Made by a program: the position numbers and the translations under genes. The notes beneath the pieces are model-generated. The model had not been told where the DNA came from, made no database searches, and saw only the letters and a program-made list of their open reading frames with translations. DNA of 64,000 bases, taken from positions 1-64,000 of the forward strand of contig NZ_QUET01000017.1 in assembly GCF_003478445.1 (NCBI RefSeq). Reading direction: 5' to 3'. This DNA comes from Roseburia sp. AM59-24XD (lineage in GTDB: Bacteria > Bacillota > Clostridia > Lachnospirales > Lachnospiraceae). Positions 61,171-64,000 of the stretch are shown here, in pieces (position 1 is the first letter of the stretch; every line of letters begins with the position of its first letter).

Positions 61171-61870
61171 AATTGGACATGCATCAATCGATGAAAACGG
61201 AAGAATTGTCGGAGGGAAAGTCGGAGATCAGACCGGCAAAGAGATCTGTATCCGCGAATGGTATAAAAAGTCCTGGAATGTGATGTTGATCTGCACAGAT
61301 GAAAAGATTGCAGATAAAGCAGCAGACTATATGGAGACTATCTGTAAGAATGACAATTATGGATACGATCAGGGACAGAGAACAACCGGCTATACATCAA
61401 TTAAAAAGAATGGAGTAGCGAAAGGAAAGGGAGAATTTGACTGCAGCAGTCTTATTGCTTCCTGCTATAATCTTGCCGGATTAGATGTCAATGTGAATTG
61501 CACAACAAGGAATCTTCGAAAGGCACTTCTTGCAACAGGGAAGTTTAAGGCATACGAAGATGCTGCGCATATCAAAACATCAGATTATGCACTGCGCGGC
61601 GCCGTGTATCTGTCAGAAGGTCATCATGTTGTAATGGCACTTGGAAAAGGAAGTAAGCAGCTTGAAAAAAAGACCCAGAATGCCAGCGACTACGGCAGCA
61701 GATATAAAGTAACCGCGGATATGTTAAATGTCCGGAAAGGTCCTGGTACAAAATACCGGATTCTGAAAGTGTTACGGAAAGGCGCAGAAGTGAAGATTTC
61801 TGAAAAGCAGGATGAATGGGGGAAATATTCCGAGGGCTGGATCAGTCTGAAATATGCAAAGAAGGTGTAG
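61160..61870 (+). CDS. Endolysin: NlpC/P60-like peptidase with SH3b domain
   Basis: 236 residues. The N-terminal catalytic domain has FDCSSLIASCYNLAGL (Cys nucleophile) and SEGHHVVMALG (His). The C-terminal SH3b wall-binding domain runs YKVTADMLNVRKGPGTKYRILKVLRKG to SEGWISLKYAKKV. Cleaves peptidoglycan stem peptides for host lysis after the holin opens the membrane. ATG 61160 follows GGAGGATGA. Confidence 0.88.
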   Translation: MAVKIGHASIDENGRIVGGKVGDQTGKEICIREWYKKSWNVMLICTDEKIADKAADYMETICKNDNYGYDQGQRTTGYTSIKKNGVAKGKGEFDCSSLIASCYNLAGLDVNVNCTTRNLRKALLATGKFKAYEDAAHIKTSDYALRGAVYLSEGHHVVMALGKGSKQLEKKTQNASDYGSRYKVTADMLNVRKGPGTKYRILKVLRKGAEVKISEKQDEWGKYSEGWISLKYAKKV

Positions 61871-61873
61871 CCT

Positions 61874-62407
61874 ATGCAGAAAAAGAAAGCTGGAAGAAAA
61901 GGGAAATATGAAACACATATCAAACCATTTCTTCCGGCTATTTTAGAGATGCGCCGAACGATGACCGAACGCCAGATTGCCGAGAAGCTGGGGATTGCAT
62001 ATAGTACCTTTTCAAAATACAAAGACCAATTTCCGGAATTTTCGGAAGTGCTGGAAAAGGGAAAACGTAATCTTGTAGCAGATCTGAGATCTGCACTGAT
62101 CAAACGTGCGGAAGGATATGTTTACACCGAGATCCACGAAACAAAAACGCAAATAAAACTTCCGACAGATCTGCAGATGAAATTGCTCAAGAGCGGCGTA
62201 TCTGAGGAAGAACTAAAAGAACTCTGCACAGCGCAGCTTGTCAAACGTGAGGTTAAGCATAAGCAGGCACATCCGGATGTGGCTGCGATCAATCTTGCAT
62301 TAAAGAATTATGATAAGGATAACTGGTCGAATGATCCACAGATGCTTGAACTTCGCAAGAAAGAGATTGAGCTGAGAGAGCGGCAGATTGAACAGAACGA
62401 ATGGTAA
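61874..62407 (+). CDS. terS: Terminase small subunit-like protein
   Basis: 177 residues. KAGRKGKYETHIKPFLPAIL, the HTH MTERQIAEKLGIAYSTFSKYKDQFPEF, and the helical oligomerisation region through SALIKRAEGYVYTE to KNYDKDNWSNDPQ are typical of phage small terminases that recognise pac/cos sites. The long KKEIELRERQIEQNEW tail is charged. A start of the packaging module; the large subunit must be beyond the window. Confidence 0.8.
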   Translation: MQKKKAGRKGKYETHIKPFLPAILEMRRTMTERQIAEKLGIAYSTFSKYKDQFPEFSEVLEKGKRNLVADLRSALIKRAEGYVYTEIHETKTQIKLPTDLQMKLLKSGVSEEELKELCTAQLVKREVKHKQAHPDVAAINLALKNYDKDNWSNDPQMLELRKKEIELRERQIEQNEW

Positions 62408-62418
62408 GGAGGGCAATT

Positions 62419-62817
62419 ATGGCAGATGAATCATACCACAAGGGCAGCAGTGATGGCTCAAGTTATCGCGGAGTATACGGTTTAACAAAACCAAGAAATG
62501 CGGTGTATGGTTTCGATGAACATGGACAGCGGACGGAAGTCGTGCCGATAAAAGAGGTTGCCGGTCTGGAACTGATAGAATATAAAATGAGTAACCTGCA
62601 GGATATGATGGACGTCATGGTGGCGGCGCTGGAAAACATAAGTGCAACGTCATATGATTTTTTTAGGCTGGTTGATAAAGATACAAATAATGAGATCGCA
62701 ACTAAAATCGAAAAAGACATTGCTGATGGGCAGAAAATTTCTAAAGATTTTACAGCAATCTTAGATAAATACAAGAAAGAGTCCATAGACATTAAGGACT
62801 ATCCGGATTTCTTATGA
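62419..62817 (+). CDS. Hypothetical phage protein
   Basis: 132 residues: a Ser/Gly-rich N-terminus (SYHKGSSDGSSYRGVYGL) and a helical remainder (KMSNLQDMMDVMVAALENI). Not recognised. ATG 62419 follows AAGGAGG. The stop overlaps the next start (ATGA). Confidence 0.6.
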   Translation: MADESYHKGSSDGSSYRGVYGLTKPRNAVYGFDEHGQRTEVVPIKEVAGLELIEYKMSNLQDMMDVMVAALENISATSYDFFRLVDKDTNNEIATKIEKDIADGQKISKDFTAILDKYKKESIDIKDYPDFL

Positions 62818-63518
62818 TTACATTGGAGAATTTTTATCAGAGCAAAGCATGGTGCAAACTAATGCAACAGATCAAACTCGATCGTCAGAATGAAGACGGC
62901 TTTATTGTTTGTGAACACTGCGGCAAGCCGATCGTGAAAGCTTATGATTGTATTGGACATCACAAAATCCCATTGACGGAAGAGAACGTCAATGATGTGT
63001 GCGTTGCTCTGAATCCGGACAATATACAGCTTGTTCATCACAGGTGCCACAATCGGATCCATCATAAGCTGTCATATGATTATTACCATAGAGACGTGTG
63101 GCTGATCTATGGTGCACCTCTTTCCGGAAAGAATACATACGTTGAAGAGATTCATGAGGAGGGGGATCTGATCGTTGATATCGATGCTATATGGCAGTGT
63201 GTATCAGGCTGTCAGCGATATGTAAAGCCGAACCGGCTGAAAAGTGTCGTGTTTGGCGTAAGAGATAAACTTATCGATGACATCAGATATCGCCGAGGAA
63301 AATGGCAGAGAGCATATATCATCGGTGGATATCCGTTGATATCTGATCGAGACAGGATGAGCCGGGAGTTGGGTGCAAGATGTATCCTGATTGACACAAG
63401 CAAAGAAGAATGTTTGCAGCGTTTAAAAGAATCAGCAGATGGACGGGACGAAAAACTTTGGACGAAATTCATCAACGAATGGTTTCAGTTTCATTCAGAG
63501 CCCCCCGAGGTCGGCTGA
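62814..63518 (+). CDS. HNH nuclease fused to a P-loop kinase-like domain
   Basis: 234 residues. The N-terminal HNH has CEHCGKPIVKAYDCIGHHKIPL, then NPDNIQLVHHRCHNRIH. From about residue 92 a P-loop domain follows: VWLIYGAPLSGKNTYVEE (Walker A GAPLSGKNT), VDIDAIWQC, RGKWQRAYIIGGYP and CILIDTSKEECLQRL, as in small nucleoside/polynucleotide kinases. HNH genes beside terminase are common and aid cos cleavage; the added kinase is less so. It ends HSEPPEVG before a GC-rich turn. Confidence 0.75.
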   Translation: MITLENFYQSKAWCKLMQQIKLDRQNEDGFIVCEHCGKPIVKAYDCIGHHKIPLTEENVNDVCVALNPDNIQLVHHRCHNRIHHKLSYDYYHRDVWLIYGAPLSGKNTYVEEIHEEGDLIVDIDAIWQCVSGCQRYVKPNRLKSVVFGVRDKLIDDIRYRRGKWQRAYIIGGYPLISDRDRMSRELGARCILIDTSKEECLQRLKESADGRDEKLWTKFINEWFQFHSEPPEVG

Positions 63519-63628
63519 TTTTTTGTGGCTTGTGGAACTGTTAAGGGGAAGGGTGTTCTCACAGAAAGTCAAAAATCAAAATTTTTGGATTTGAAAAATC
63601 GAAAAAATTGAAAAAGGGGGCGAAAAAA

Positions 63629-64000
63629 CTGAGAAATAATGTGTTTATTGACTGTGATCGTGATGAAATCACGAAAATAGACTACGAATCCTCGGAAAAC
63701 AATGTAATATGCATGTATTTTCGCACCGGATCAGAGGAATCGATTGAGATCGGACTGATCGAATTGTTTAAAACAGAGAAACTTGCTCTGCAGATCCAGC
63801 CGGAGCAGTCGGATTCCTTTGAAATCCCGTCCGAGTATCTGAAGGATGGACGATTCCTTCACATTCGAGTGTCCGGCAGGGTAATTGGAACGGATAGAAC
63901 ATGGCACAAGTTCATTCATATCATTGGTGATGCAAGTGCATATCAGGAAATCCAGCTGGAACAGTTAAGTGGTTGCGTCATGCAGGTAAAAAAAGGAATC
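63629..64000 (+). CDS. Partial phage protein running off the window
   Basis: At least 124 residues, beta-rich: RNNVFIDCDRDEITKIDYES, then FIHIIGDASAYQEIQLEQ, no stop before the end. Best start is CTG 63629, 8 bases after AAAGGGGG; GTG 63641 is the alternative. Not recognised; probably a packaging or structural-module protein. Confidence 0.6.
   Translation, partial: MRNNVFIDCDRDEITKIDYESSENNVICMYFRTGSEESIEIGLIELFKTEKLALQIQPEQSDSFEIPSEYLKDGRFLHIRVSGRVIGTDRTWHKFIHIIGDASAYQEIQLEQLSGCVMQVKKGI

Larger units (their letters stand above)
46150..64000. mobile_element. Prophage, left portion (right end outside the window)
   Basis: Begins after the GGGtGRT gene with an integrase facing the chromosome junction and continues through repressor, early, replication, lysis and packaging genes to the window end. 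Holin, endolysin and terminase small subunit mark it as a phage rather than a conjugative element. The exact left attachment core cannot be fixed without the other end; it should lie between about 46120 and 46290. Confidence 0.85.

Noticed and set aside
1..64000. tRNA, rRNA and CRISPR arrays
   Set aside because: No T-loop and acceptor pattern, no rRNA-like stretch and no regularly spaced repeat-spacer series were seen.

Overview
The window reads as the chromosome of a Lachnospiraceae-type Clostridia (Roseburia/Agathobacter/Coprococcus relatives). Supporting this are a GGGtGRT-protein pair, DegV, a YhfC-type membrane protease, a GerMN lipoprotein beside comEC, AGGAGG ribosome sites and TTGACA/TATAAT promoters. 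Species cannot be fixed from the sequence alone.

Bases 1-46150 are ordinary chromosome. In order: two aldo/keto reductases around a methyl-cycle block (Dabb protein, luxS, mtnN); an AGE-family sugar epimerase; a MATE exporter; a yybP-ykoY (Mn2+) riboswitch in front of a P-type cation ATPase; PIN-PhoH; HD hydrolase; DegV; metF-cysK; HD nucleotidase; an ABC-class ATPase; YhfC protease; an LTA-synthase-like sulfatase; SseB; a DUF1266 lipoprotein; a histidine phosphatase and Maf; the arginine genes argC-argB-argD; a competence/envelope block (comEA, two-component system, GerMN lipoprotein, comEC); purM-purN-purD and glyA; LUD protein; topoisomerase III; a beta-helix acyltransferase; and the scaffold-like/GGGtGRT pair.

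Bases ~46150-64000 are the left part of an integrated prophage whose right end lies outside the window. The leftward lysogeny module holds integrase, a 36-aa protein, a ribbon-helix-helix-like regulator, a holin-like type I toxin with a convergent antisense RNA, a BRCT protein, an ImmA-like peptidase and a CI-like repressor. The rightward early module holds small membrane peptides, a Cro-like protein, many small proteins, a HUH rolling-circle Rep preceded by a hairpin, an RNase H-like protein, ParB, HNH, an SPFH protein and SSB. Then come an ArpU-like regulator, a terminator, the lysis cassette, a terminase small subunit and an HNH-kinase fusion. Repressor-type operators (AGCGAGA half-sites) surround the early promoter, and a promoter with its operator between -35 and -10 drives the 36-aa gene.

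A striking technical feature runs through both halves. At least a dozen single-base losses, nearly all one G from a GG/GGG run on the coding strand, split otherwise well conserved genes (purM, purD, phoH, response regulator, kinase three times, GerMN, ABC ATPase, ribbon-helix-helix protein, Rep, SPFH). Each is restored to a family-like protein by adding one base, so I annotate them as whole genes with a frameshift and regard consensus error as the likeliest cause.
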